Assembly: GCA_964035545.1 (NCBI GenBank)
Contig: OZ037766.1
Coordinates: 1,297,501-1,359,500, forward strand
Direction of reading: 5' to 3'
Origin: Bugula neritina
Taxonomy: Eukaryota; Bryozoa; Gymnolaemata; Cheilostomatida; Bugulidae
Length of the DNA stretch: 62,000 nt
The notes beneath the pieces are model-generated. The model made no database searches. It worked only from the letters and a program-made list of their open reading frames with translations, and was not told where the DNA came from. The stretch's first letter is position 1. Each line of letters begins with the position of its first letter. This document shows, one piece after another, positions 11,468-24,242 of the stretch. The translations under genes were made by a program, and so were the position numbers.

Positions 11468-14400
11468 CTAACTCTGAGTTGCAATATTTAGACATGAAGA
11501 CCTACTTTTTTGATCAGTAGCCGGTGGGTTGAAGTTCTTGTCCAAATCTTTTCCAATGATGAGAGCAAAGAAGGCGACTAGGAGGGCAAAGTTGAGAAGG
11601 AGGAAGGCTCTGCTCCACCCGTAGTGGGCAGCCAGGAAACTCATAGGAAACCCAGCCATAACAGCAGCCACTGCATGTGCAAATGGCAATAAATGCATTG
11701 AAGTACAAGTAACAACTTCTTAAATAAGTCTTTCTTGATAATTTGTGAAACAAGGTTTTCACAGCGCACAAACCTTGATAAAAACAAAATAAATCCCCAA
11801 GCTTTCTATTGATATAATAAAGTTATAGGTGACATACAACCCTAAACGATACTTTATAGTCAGGATAGAAAGCTGTATGACTAAGACTTTTAAACCTCTT
11901 AGCAATTTATAAACCCAAAGATCGGGCGGTCTACTCACTGTTCATGGAGAAGTTGACCAGGGCATAGCAGGAGCTCAGTTTATTCGGAGGGGCCGTCTCG
12001 ATAGTCATCACTTCTAAGTTCTGTAAGGCAGCGCAGAATGTCAGTCCCATGATGAACCCATAGAAGTTCACCTCCATCTGCAACACATACAGACGTACAG
12101 TACATACAGACGTACAGTACATACAGACGTACAGTACATACAGATGTACAGTACATACAGAGCAGACGTACAGTGCAGACGTACAGTGCAGACGTACAGT
12201 ACAGATGTACAGTGCAGACGTACAGTACAGACGTACAGTGTGAAACTGTTGCTCAAAGTAAAGCTCTCTACTGACAACTATAGAGAAACTTAATTTAAAG
12301 CAGAAATCTAAATGAAGAAATAAAATATTTTTTGTCAATATTTAAATTAGAAAAATATTCAAACTGACAAGAAATGTGAAGAAATTGTTAGTACTGAGGG
12401 TATAACTGAGGGTGGGCAAGATACGCCCCGACTAGAGAGAACTTACGGAGCCAGAGTAGGCGTCTATGCCAAGGATAAATGAGCTGAGAATTATTCCTCC
12501 ACCAAACAAAGAGATGAAGAGCAGAATCATCCTCGGGAAGTTGTAGTATCCAATTGACATTTTCTGGTATAAAAATATTGTAATCAAGTTACATGAAAAA
12601 TGTTATTTAGCTGTGTAATACCACATGTAGCATAATTTAATGTTATAATAGAATATTATATTCATTTACACAACACAATAATATTAATTAGAGCAACAGG
12701 TAGTAATAATTCAACAGCTAGAGTCAGTATATTTAGTGCGATATAATGAAACTAAAATATAAATTACTTTGTAAATGAGGCTAAGAAATTTCATAATCAC
12801 AAAGATCTTGTAAATTATATTATATTAATATTATGTGCTATTGCTCTATTCTGACATAACATTACTGGGCAGTATAATGTATTACATATTACAATATAGA
12901 ATTCATCAAACACATTTAGTAAAGTATTCATCAGACATACATGTTTCACTGCAAAGTCAGCAATAGCCCCAACAAACACGGTGCCGACAGCACCACCAAA
13001 CTCTAGAGCCTTCCCGAAGAAGCCGGCGTTGTACGTGGAGAGTCCTCTTTCCTCCATGAGGTAGAGTTGGCCCCAGTCGGCACTTCCCGCTCTAATGAGG
13101 GTCATGAGGAACCCCCCACCACAGAGCACCAACATAAACTCTGAGCCTACCAGATCCGTCCAATGAGCATCACTGCCTTCTGTGGGGAGGAAAAACAAAA
13201 TAGATAGCATAATATTGGAGTTATTTTCTCACTACATTACTACACCATAAACAGAAGTATTGCAAACTCATCTGGAAGCAAATTTATTAATTAATTTGCT
13301 AGGAAAATTACATGAAAAGTCAACTCCAGAAACTTTAAGAAAAACAAAGTTTAGTGGCGAGTTATCTCATTGGTACTTAACATCATAGTGGCGAAAATAT
13401 TAGAGCAATGGGGTGCAAAATATACTAGTGAAAAGTGAAATATTCAATAAGATTAGAGCAGTGAAGTCTCTAGATTTAGACATTTGTTAGGTCATGTGAT
13501 CATTTAGCTTACGACAGACTCCGTATTAAACAGTATAGACTACTAGTGAGTATAGTATAGATTACTAGTGAGTATAGTATAGATTACTAGTGAATATAGT
13601 ATAGACTACTAGTGAGTATAGTATAGACTACTAGTGAGTATAGTATAGACTACTAGTGAGTATAGTATAGACTACTAGTGAGTATAGTATAGACTACTAG
13701 TGAGTACAGTATAGACTACTAGTGAGTATAGTATAGACTACTAGTGAGTACAGTATAGACTACTAGTGAGTATAGTATAGACTACTAGTGAGTACAGTAT
13801 AGACTACTAGTGAGTATAGTATAGATTACTAGTGAGTATAGTATAGATTACTAGTGAGTATAGTATAGATTACTAGTGAGTATAGTATAGTATAGTATAG
13901 ACTACTAGTTAGTAAGTAGAGATTATAATTCCGACCTTTCTCTGACTCCTGATCTGTATAGCCAACGTCAGAAGGCTTGTCAAAGTTCATAAAGTAGAGA
14001 GCAGTAGAGACAACCATCGATATGACTGCAGGCATCTGTATAGCCACCCGCCAACCATGATCTGTAGCCCAGGAGTTAGCCATCGGTGGACCAACCAGGT
14101 TGACAATAAAGTACGAGAGGCTTATCATAGCCCACCATAGTCCAAAAGTTACAGAAGGGAACCTGAACAAACATTCATGAAATATTACTAATAAATAATT
14201 AGTATGATTAGTGCAAAGATATACCAAAATTATTTTCTATGAAGAGAAAGTACTTCCCAAAAAAATTATGAAAAAAATATTTGCGAAACAACTTAAACAA
14301 GCACTTATTACAATAAAATAGCGATTTTTATACTAACTCTTTAGCGTCATTACAACTGTGAATGAGTAGAACTTAGTGAGTGAGTGAGATAGTGAGTGAG

Positions 14401-16136
14401 TGAGTGAGCGAGCGAGATAGTATGTGAGTGAGTGAGTGAGCGAGTGAGTGAGTCATAGTGATTATACTTACCAGTTTCTGACGATCTGTACTGCACAAGG
14501 CCAGCCAAACCCGTTGGTAATCCCCACCATCGTAGCCAATAACATAAGATTGGTTGTCTCATCCACATCTGCAGCAGAAGCACTAGTTACTATATTTTAT
14601 AGAAGTACTGAAACTAGCATAGGAAGTTGTCTACCCAACTGTGTCACATTGTTATAAAATGCTGTAGGTTGTCTACTTTCTAATCTAGGCACACATATCC
14701 TCGTTGCTGTTGCTTATAACCATTTACAGCCATATAGCAAATCGCAACAGCATAATTTTGTGAGCAATAGTTATTTTTGTCAATGCTTAACGTATGGTGC
14801 AAATGCAAACTCGAAACAAAATTTATGTTTTCATTAGTTTATTGTTAAAGATTGCGTCAAAAGTGTATGTGTGACTAAACATTGTAGAAATACAGCAAGG
14901 AGTTGCCCGTTCCTTAGTTTTAAATGATGATAATATTGTTACCTGGAGTTGTCTTCCATTGTATAAGCGATACATGAGAAATTATAAGGAATTTACGAAC
15001 CAGAAAATCCAAAATTGAAGAATCCAGTGAGAAACATTCCAGCAGCGAAGAGAGTTTTAGGACTGTTACTATCCAGTGACACGCCAACAAAAAGAGATGA
15101 TATAGCAAATCCAATCTGTTGCAACATCATAATTGTCGCTGTTCAGAAAATACACCAAGATTTAAATGCGGAAAATTTAACATTAAATTACTAGCAATTT
15201 TAATTATTATTCCAACAATAGCTATTAAGTAGAGAAACTGAAGGAGTTATCTTTCCCTACTCGCCATTTGTTTTCCAATTTATCTGCATTATCTCTGTTT
15301 TAGAATAATCTGCAACTATAACTAAGTAAGTATTTCCAGCAGAACATTGAAACTAGTAAAACTGAGTAATTAGGAAAACTTATTGATCTCTTCTCAATAC
15401 TCACTGATCTCTACGCCTGTAAACACTCCTTCGTTCATGATATGCGGCAGCACAAACTGGAAGACCCTCCGGTTGTAGATAAACAGGCAGTGGCCAATGA
15501 AGCAGCTGGCAAACACAAAGAGCTGGTACGTACTGAAGGACACATCCTTCTCTTCTGCATTATCAACAAATAGTTTCAGAAGAAATATAACAATTTTTCA
15601 ACACAAACAGGTTCCGAAATCAGAACATGTAAACCAACTAAGTAGGCATGCATGCACATTTCATCACCACAGCTGTCAATACATGATCTACCTCTAGACT
15701 AGAACGTTGAGTAAAGAAAACAAGTAGCATAACATAAGCCCTTGAGATTTTTATATTAAGCCCTGGCTTCAAGCAAACTTATTAAATGGAAATCCCATCT
15801 GCTTGTGCAGATGAAATTTAGTGAATAAAGTATCAATAAAACTGATGGATGGTGAAAAAAAGAATTCTATGCAAAATTACTTCAATCACAATTTTCACAA
15901 AAAAAACAAACAAAGCTTTTAAAAAACTTGAGAAGTTGTTATGTAATGCCATATTACGCATAGCAAATGTGTCTGAAAACTGTTTATGTGATAATCCAAT
16001 ATGTAATAAATAAATGTTGGGTACCATTTGCTGATCTTACTTTACCTTCTAGGACAATTGGTTGAACATCATTGGAGTCGGAGGCTGGAGACTCTTCCTC
16101 TTCTCCAGAGCCACCATGATCCTCTTCCTCACTCAT
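11468..16136 (-). CDS. SLC37A4-like: Glucose-6-phosphate translocase-like transporter (SLC37A4 type, MFS)
   Basis: Nine exons on the minus strand, in gene order: 16046-16136, 15405-15554, 15001-15138, 14472-14568, 13936-14162, 12941-13179, 12447-12563, 11939-12077, 11468-11670. They join to 1401 nt (466 aa). The family moves glucose-6-phosphate into the ER lumen in exchange for phosphate. Supporting motifs are IYNRRVFQF (R59 matches the phosphate-binding Arg of human G6PT), ADWGQLYLMEERG, KALEFGGAVGTVFVG, TNGFGWPCAVQIVRNW, and HYGWSRAF near the C-terminus. An acidic N-terminal tail (residues 2-32, Glu/Asp/Ser-rich) precedes the first membrane segment. Two splice points are uncertain: the exon 3 donor, and whether exon 9 really ends at 11468 or splices on at an AAAAA|GTAGGT donor. 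Exon 3's acceptor (GAACAG|CG) was chosen because it alone keeps frame. Confidence 0.9.
12083..12240. repeat. 17/13-bp tandem repeat in an SLC37A4-like intron
   Basis: Tandem ACATACAGACGTACAGT units, shortening to GCAGACGTACAGT units towards the right. The array lies immediately upstream (on the minus strand) of the acceptor of the exon at 11939-12077 and forms chance open frames rich in Cys, Thr and Val. Confidence 0.9.
13532..13907. repeat. 22-bp minisatellite in an SLC37A4-like intron
   Basis: About 17 copies of a 22-bp unit containing GACTACTAGTGAGTATAGTA, with occasional C/T changes. It ends 30 bp from the donor of the exon at 13936-14162, so the array directly abuts splice-site sequence. 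Confidence 0.95.
14370..14455. repeat. (GTGA)n microsatellite
   Basis: Degenerate GTGA/GCGA tetranucleotide repeat in the intron next to the SLC37A4-like exon at 14472-14568. Confidence 0.95.
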
Positions 16137-17134
16137 TTTGATTCAGTAAAATGACGTTAGATATAAACTACAAGCATTTACTAGTGCATGGTACTAGTAC
16201 ATGCATCAGTGCATGCACCATAAATACACTATAGTTCTAATAAATTAGTATTCATCACTGCGGCTTTAACCACTACGGAATCACATCATGATGAAGCTTA
16301 AAGAATTATTCGACGTATAAATTATAATTTAAAATAACACTAAAAGTTATCACGCTAATCAGCAATGAACATTGAATTCGACAAATTTCAAAGAGCATTC
16401 ATAAAATTAAAAACATAGGTTAAACTTTGCAGCTATTTCTTACTAATAATAAAATTATAATTATGATGATCATAATGAATAAATGACAAAAAAATCAAAG
16501 AAATTTATTATTATAATATAAATATCAATAACTATAGAAAATATAGCAAAGTTGACATTTCTATCGAGTTCACATTGAGTGATTGCTGATTCACATTGAC
16601 TTTGAGTTTGACATTGCAATACTAATTGTCAATTCCATTGTCATTGTGATTGAATTTGAATTCGACTTGAACGTTCAAACCTGTTCAATCTCAAAACTGT
16701 AGAAATTTTCCATAAATAAAAATACTCTTCAATTTTTTACCATAACTGACTATGTATACAACATGAAATCCTTCTTTATGGTTCAAAGCTGCAATATGAA
16801 AGCTACACTTACTAACCGAAAAAAAGGAAGAAATATTTCTCACGTTGGAATATTTCCGCGCTGTGTTACGTAACAATAAGCCTGCCAATTGAAGTTTGCT
16901 ATGGCCGTTGCTACGCAACTATAAAGAACTGCCCAAACACAGCTTTTAAAACTATTCGTAAATCAATATATTGGGTCAGTGTTTTATAAGGCCACGAATA
17001 TGCCTAAAAGCCCCGCCTACTAGTGAATCGAAACTCTGCCACATGCTTTAACACTGAAACAAATAGCATCGTTGGCAAACCGAATGAGCAAAGTTTGCCA
17101 AATTTCTCCTTCATTTGTGCCACTGTACTCGATA
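16137..17134. promoter_or_regulatory. Shared divergent promoter region of the SLC37A4-like and SLC5A7-like genes
   Basis: About 1 kb separates two start codons pointing away from each other. The right half (about 16840-17050) is clearly less AT-rich than its surroundings and contains a perfect palindrome GTTACGTAAC (16865-16874), an X-box-like palindrome at 16907-16919, and a CCCCGCC box near 17008. That half is closer to the choline-transporter start. Transcription start sites cannot be read from the sequence; an unseen 5' UTR exon for either gene is possible. Confidence 0.6.
16907..16919. promoter_or_regulatory. X-box-like (RFX-type) palindrome
   Basis: GTTGCTACGCAAC consists of two GTTGC half-sites in inverted orientation with a short spacer, similar to the RFX X-box (GTTGCC..GGYAAC type). 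It lies in the promoter-like island between the divergent genes. Binding is inferred from the pattern only. Confidence 0.35.
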
Positions 17135-20100
17135 ATGGAACTTAGCAATATAGCCATCGGATCAATAGTGTCTTTGATACTGTTCTATTTATTTGTCATT
17201 TTTGTTGGAGTTGCATCAGCTATTTGGTTTAGAAGAAAATTCAAAGTTGATGGCAACAATATAAGCTTCCAGATTGTAGCAGGGAGAAAACTAGGTTCTG
17301 TTGTTGGTTGGTTAACCATGTCTGGTAAGATTATCCATTAGTTTTACAAGTTGGTATTAACAGTTGTTTTGAGATTTAATTGTGGGTGCAATAACCATGA
17401 TCATGATGTGTAGTATGGTAGGCCCTATAACGTAGTGTGGTGTAGACTGTAGTATAGTGTAATATAGAGTAGTGTAGTATAATATAGTGTAGTAATAATA
17501 ATGTATAATGTAATGTAGTGTTGTGTGGTATAATGTTACTGTTATGCAGTAGTCTTATAGGGTAGTAATAAATAAATGTGTTTTATAACCTGTTGGTCTT
17601 ATATCCAGGGCTGCAGCTTTGCAAAATGGATCAAGTAGTTGGAGATAAACTATAACTGAAATAGTTTATTGTCAGGGTGTCATTCATAGAGTAATTAATG
17701 ATTCACATATTGACAACTTTTTGACCATAACCTACTATATTATAAGCTGGTTTTCTTATTCGAGATGCAAAGCTATGTTTATAATAAGAATATTATACAT
17801 ATAATGCTTATATAACACTTGGGTTTTCTGTGGGGAGAAGTGTGCTAGCCTTGCATGGTATAGTACTATAATCCCTATCAATATAAATAGCTGTAAAAAC
17901 AATTTTATGGTTTCTGAATAGTCTTGGATATAATAAAATTAATAGCTTATAGCAAAGAATATCTCTTCTAACCTCGACTCTAAGAATTCAGTAAGAAGTA
18001 CAAGTCTGCAAAGGCGTTAAAATGTTCATCACCCTTTATATTCTATATAACTTCTTATCCTTAGAGCCTGATGCCTGGGAAATCTATCTTGCAGACTAAA
18101 TTTTCTACTTTTAATTACATATATAGAAAAAAAATCCATTTTTAATTTTTCTCCCAATAGTTGAATTGACAACACCAGCCCCTTTGTGATTAGTCATAAA
18201 AATAGCCTCATATCATGTAGCTGGGAGCTTGTAATAATTATGCAATAGAGCTAAGGCAGAAGGAAAACACTGTTTTGTCAAAATAAATATTTTCCTTCAA
18301 AATACTTTCACCCATACAGTAATTTAGAATTGAAATTTAGTTTCAAATATTGTTACTAATTTATTAATCGGCTAATGTAGGTAACTGCTGAGTAACTTAC
18401 TAGCTAGCAGTCACGTTTAATAAATAGCCAATTGTACAGCCTGAACCAACTGCAGGCACACATAGTTCTATTTGATATCGTCTATGAACCACCACAACAT
18501 GTAAGTGTAGCAGTAGTAGTAGAGGGATAATCAAGATAAGACTATACAAAACACTTGGCAGGAGCATTGCATACAGTATTATGTAAGATTAGAAGTTTCA
18601 ATACATTGAAATGTAAATATAGACAGCACTATGTTATAAGGAAATCTACAGAGTTGAGCTGTTAGCTATATATGTTTATCAACATACATGTTGCTAGCTA
18701 CAATATAAAATTATGTTACTATAGCTACAATATATAATATGTTCAAAGCCACAATATATTATATGTTACTAGCCACTATGGTGGGAGGTGGATTTCTCAA
18801 CGGAACAGCTGAGATGGTTGCGTTGGACGGTCTAGTCTGGATAATTCCACCTTTCGGTATTTGTGTTGGTCTGACAATAGGTAGGTCAAAGGGCAGCTTT
18901 CAGTAGCTAACAATGCTGACCATAACACAGGTTGTCTTATATACTATGCTGACAGACTACAGTGATAAATATAAAGGCTGTTTCAACAGTATAAAATAAT
19001 TTTTCTCTTGATAAATTAAAATCTTATAGCTATATAAGTTATATATATATATATATATAAATATATCCATTTTACTGCTGTGGTGTTCAATCTTTTTAAT
19101 ATTTCTACACCTAGCTATTTTAAAGATTTCTACTCTATTTTAAGTCTACTGACTTATAAAACTAAAATATGTCATTTAAGTAGTAAATAACTTTGTATTT
19201 TTAAGAGGTTTTAATAGAAACAACTTCACTATAATGTAATTTCTATTCTTGAAATCATTGTAGTAAAATTAACCCAAACTCAAATCTAATGCAGCCAACG
19301 CATTTAAAGGTGAATACAAATAGACATTCAATGTGTTATATTTAATGAAAAAAATGGTTCAACATTTAATGAAATCTTAATTAGACAACTTGCTAATGTT
19401 TTTAAGTTGACTAAATAAATTTGATGTTGTCTAATAATACAGTAACTTGAAGTCGGTAATAATCTTAACAGCTGCGTTTGATGCAAATTGTTTCGAAGTT
19501 TAACATCACAAGCTGTCTGAAAAGCACAGCAGGGGTTTAGCTATTACTTTAGAAGTATTAATGTGTTGTTTTGTATAAAATTGAGATCAAAATCTAACAT
19601 TACATCTATATGACCTTAAAGCATGTGAAATCACCATTATATCAATGAGATAGAGCTTGCTATTATATATTATATTATATATCAGTAGTAGTGTTATTAG
19701 ATACTGCCTGAATGTAACGGAATTTTCTAGTACAATTTTAGTAAACATGTACTGTATTCCAACACTTCATTGCATTAGAAAACTTGACAGTGCCCGTTCT
19801 TAATTGTCAAATTATCTTTTACAATGTTTACAAATGATAAAACGATAATTTGCTTAGCTAAGTGAAGTTAGTCTTGCATACTAACATACTAACATATTAC
19901 CTATATATACTAACATATTAACTATACACTAACATATTAACTATATACTAACATATTTACTAACGTTACTGTTGGCTTGTATGGTAACTATTGTAACTAA
20001 GGTGTCTACCTCATGTAATGTAGCTGGCTTAGTGTTTGCTCCAACAATGAGGAGGAGGAAATACTACACCATGCTGGATCCGCTAGAAGAGAAATTCGGT

Positions 20101-23100
20101 GCTTTTGTTACTTCCTGTATCTACCTCTCCAGTCTGCTTGGGGACATTCTCTGGTCTGCCTCTATACTGGCTGCTTTGGGTAACTATTTCTTATACTAAG
20201 AGTTAAATATTATGTTTTCATATAGTATTATTATATTATATTAACAAAATAATGTGTTATATCAAATAATATATCGTTTTAAAAGAAGTAAGTAAATAAG
20301 TTTTAACATTAATTAGTTTTTTTGCTTCAAATCAGTTACCAATTAAAGATCATATAATCTCTAAGTTTGTGTAAGATATTCATTCCCTTCAACTGACCCG
20401 TGGTTTGAATTTTACACATATGGTTTCGTATATTATTGTAGCTAAACAATGTATTACATCACGTAATTTGTCATGTTTCAGTGTTCTCACTATATAGTAC
20501 ATTATACATATACATCACCATTATATCTGTACACTCTGCACCTACTGAGCTATTACTAGTATAATCACATAATATATTGAGTTCTCATTATATGTCACAC
20601 AGGCACCAGTCTGCACATCATCGTGGGTCTGAGTGTTACACTAGCTGTGATAGTGTCTGCTGCAGTGGCTGTAATCTACACTCTCATTGGTCAGATGATT
20701 TCAGTGGCGTATACAGATATTATCGAGCTTATCTTCCTCACAGTTGGATTGGTGAGTATGCCACTTGTAGGAGAGTGACTATATCCTTGTGGTTGACTAG
20801 CTGTGTGGTCGACTAGCTGTGTGGTCGACTAGCTGTGTGGTCGACTAGCTGTGTGGTCGACTAGCTGTGTGGTCGACTAGCTGTGTGGTCGACTAGCTGT
20901 GTGGTCGACTAGCTGTGTGGTCGACTAGCTGTGTGGTCGACTAGCTGTGTGGTCGACTAGCTGTGTGGTCGACTAGCTGTGTGGTCGACTAGCTGTGTGG
21001 TCGACTAGCTGTGTGGTCGACTAGCTGTGTGGTCGACTAGCTGTGTGGTCGACTAGCTGTGTGGTCGACTAGCTGTGTGGGTGGCCAGCTGTCTAAGTGA
21101 CTGGATAGCTAGATAACACATATATGTTGCTATGGTAGGCGGTGGTCACACCTTATGTTTTGACAAATGAAGATGTCCAGAAGGGCATATCAGACAGCGT
21201 ATCACAATCTGGTAACACCACAGACTATATTCCTTGGCTGGGGACCATAGAGACTTACAAGTGTGCATTCTGGACTGACCTCGCAATAGCCATGGTAAGT
21301 GTGTGAATGTGTATAAAAGGTAAGATGCTATGTGTACTCAGTGCTGTTACTATATTTTACTAGAGTATCATGTTTACTGTCATACATTGCTTTCAGTTAC
21401 CTGCCAGTAGTTTTGTGTGTACAAGTGCTGATGTACCTATCGTCACAATAGTACTCTGCAGTTAGATCAACTTGCTTGCTGTGTCAGACGCCTAGGTTCT
21501 AATTCTATGTTTGCTAAATGAGCTGGGGAGGGGGTAGGCACTTCCCTATCATACCATTGCACCCCATTTTTAGTTCCACTACTGAGTATAGTAATAATAA
21601 GTGTGAAATTGTGTGCGAATATCGATAGAAGCAGCGCCGAGTTGGTGGTTACTGAGTCTCCAGTTCAAGAATAGCAGTTTGGAGTTTGGCTAACAATGTA
21701 TATACAAATACTGTACTCAGTCATTCCCAACTCGGTGCTGCCTCTAGCCACATGCATTGTGTAATATCAGTTTATCTTATTAATATTTAAGACGCTGGGA
21801 AGCATACCGTGGCAGTCGTACTTTCAAAGAGTTCTCTCTGTTTCCTCTGTCAGAGATGCCAAACGTCTGTCTATATTCGCGGGACTCTCTGCATTAGTGT
21901 TTGCTGTGCCACCTATTTGTATGGGAATAGCTGGCTCTACAGTTGGTGAGTTGAGCTGTAGACATATATTATATGGTATTAGATGTATCTAGCTAGTGAC
22001 AAGGGTAGGCATGTTGAAGCAGTGTTTCGTATAGTTGGATACTGGGTTAAGTGATCTTAAAAAGGAAATTTAGAAGTTAATGGTGTTCCAATAAACGTTG
22101 AACAGATTTTTGAAGGTCTGTGTGATAGAAAAGAGAGAAGGATATAGCTGTGGTGGGGAGATGGAGAAAACAATAACAGAGAGAGTTATGTAATATCTTG
22201 TTACTGCACTGAGTGTAGGGTTGATTCTAATCATGTTACAAATCTAATCAGTTCTATTTAATATAAGTAAATTGAACTCTTATCTAGTATTATATACTTA
22301 TGAAATCAATACCCTGTTCTCAACTGCAGTATTTTATACATATGTATGTATCAAAACCTTCAATATGAGCAAACAGTTGTTAGGGCATGCACACAATTGT
22401 ATTTCTGATAATAGGAACTTTATTTGTTTTATTGCCTAAGGAATTATTTGGCAGCCAAACTACCACATCTTCAAACATTACACCCGATTCATTCAACGAT
22501 CTGTGATATTGCCATCTTTTTTACTTTAGACTGGGAGTCTACCGGATTGAATGAAAGCGTGTACAGTGATAAGAGTTTGACCTTGCCCTTAGTAGTCCAG
22601 CAGTTCACTCCGCCTGTAGTCTCAGTGATAGGTAAGCAACCTGCTACTATCAGTATAGAGCAGGCACAATTATACATATAAATATATTAAATCAATTTCT
22701 GCTACCAACAACCTGCATTACTTGTTATTATAAAGGAATATTAATCTGCTACCACTCAACAAATTGGTTCAATAACATAATTAGAGTCAATAATATAGTG
22801 TGAAATTAGATAAAAGAAAATTGGTGCATCCCTAACATAATGTAGGAATTGACAATCAAAATTAAAGCTCCTCCTAAATTTAACTAAGATTATTAGTTGG
22901 CACAGCTCTAGAGATGAATTATCCTTTTGACCATATATAAAATCTCTTCATTAGCAAAACAATATATGTGTATTATACTGCATTATATCACAGCTACTGC
23001 TTCTATTGTATGTATAAACTACTGTATGGAACTTTCCAGAATAAAGATTATTTGTTTTGAATTCATTATTTTTAGCTTACTCAAATGTTGAGCAACTTTT

Positions 23101-24197
23101 AATTGTCATTAAATAATTAATTACTAATTAAGAATTAGGTTATAACTGGTAATGCCATAAACTGGTAAAACTAACCACATATTTTCCAGAGTTGCCTTCT
23201 CTTACATATATGCTGTTGTTAGCTATTGTCAATGATGGGTGATTTGTAACTGAATAATAAATAATGATGAAATATTTATATCTAAATACATGCATGTATG
23301 TTTATATGCAGCCCAATTGACCTTTCAACGATTGCGTTACAAACTTGCAATTTTATACTGTTTAAAATATTGTCTTTTACTCACTGTTGCTGTCAACTTG
23401 TATTTGTTTTGTCAGGGCTCAGCGCTATTGCTGCCGCGGTGATGTCATCTACTGACAGCGCTATCCTCGGGTCAAGCTCCATGTTCACTCACAATGTATA
23501 TAAGAAGATGCGTCCAATGGTATGCTCATTTATAGAATGTTTGAATGGAATAGTTGGCATAAACCTATTAGCTATGAAGGGAGTTGTTAGCAGTCTATAG
23601 TAGATATGAGCTAATATCAAAGCTACATAACTTTCCTAGAACATATCTGCAGACACACTTACAACTGGGTGGTCAACCATAGCAGCCTTAATATAAATGC
23701 TTTGAATTCTTTCGTAGTTCCTGCTAATCATAATGTAGTTATTATGTTCAATAATGCATGTAAACAATAGAGTTGTGTTCTCTCTGGCAACTAGTTTATT
23801 TATTGGCAGATGTTAATCTATTTACTGCAAATATTTGTGTTTTAATACAATTTTAACTGTTTATTAACTTGGATTTGTCTACTCATTTATAACACGAGCT
23901 GTTGTACTTCACAGGCTACGGATATGGAACTCAGCATTGCTCTTAAGCTCTGTATTTGTGTTATTGGAGTTGTCTCCTCCGTCATTGCACTGATCTCTCC
24001 TTCCGTCACAATATCTGGACTGTTTATTCTAGCCGCAGACATTGTGTTTGTAGCTACTCTACCACAGCTAATCTGTGCTTTGTATATCCCGATATGTAAC
24101 GGATATGGCGCCTTCATTGGTCAGTGAATGTTTCCTACAGTGTGTGTGTGTGTGTGCCCGTGTGTAAGTGTGTGCGTGCGTGTGTGTGTGTGTGTGC

Positions 24198-24242
<45 letters not shown>

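Noticed and set aside
20794-21083. Regular 16-bp repeats resembling a CRISPR or binding-site array
   Set aside because: No spacers, and it lies inside a normal intron; simple tandem repeat.
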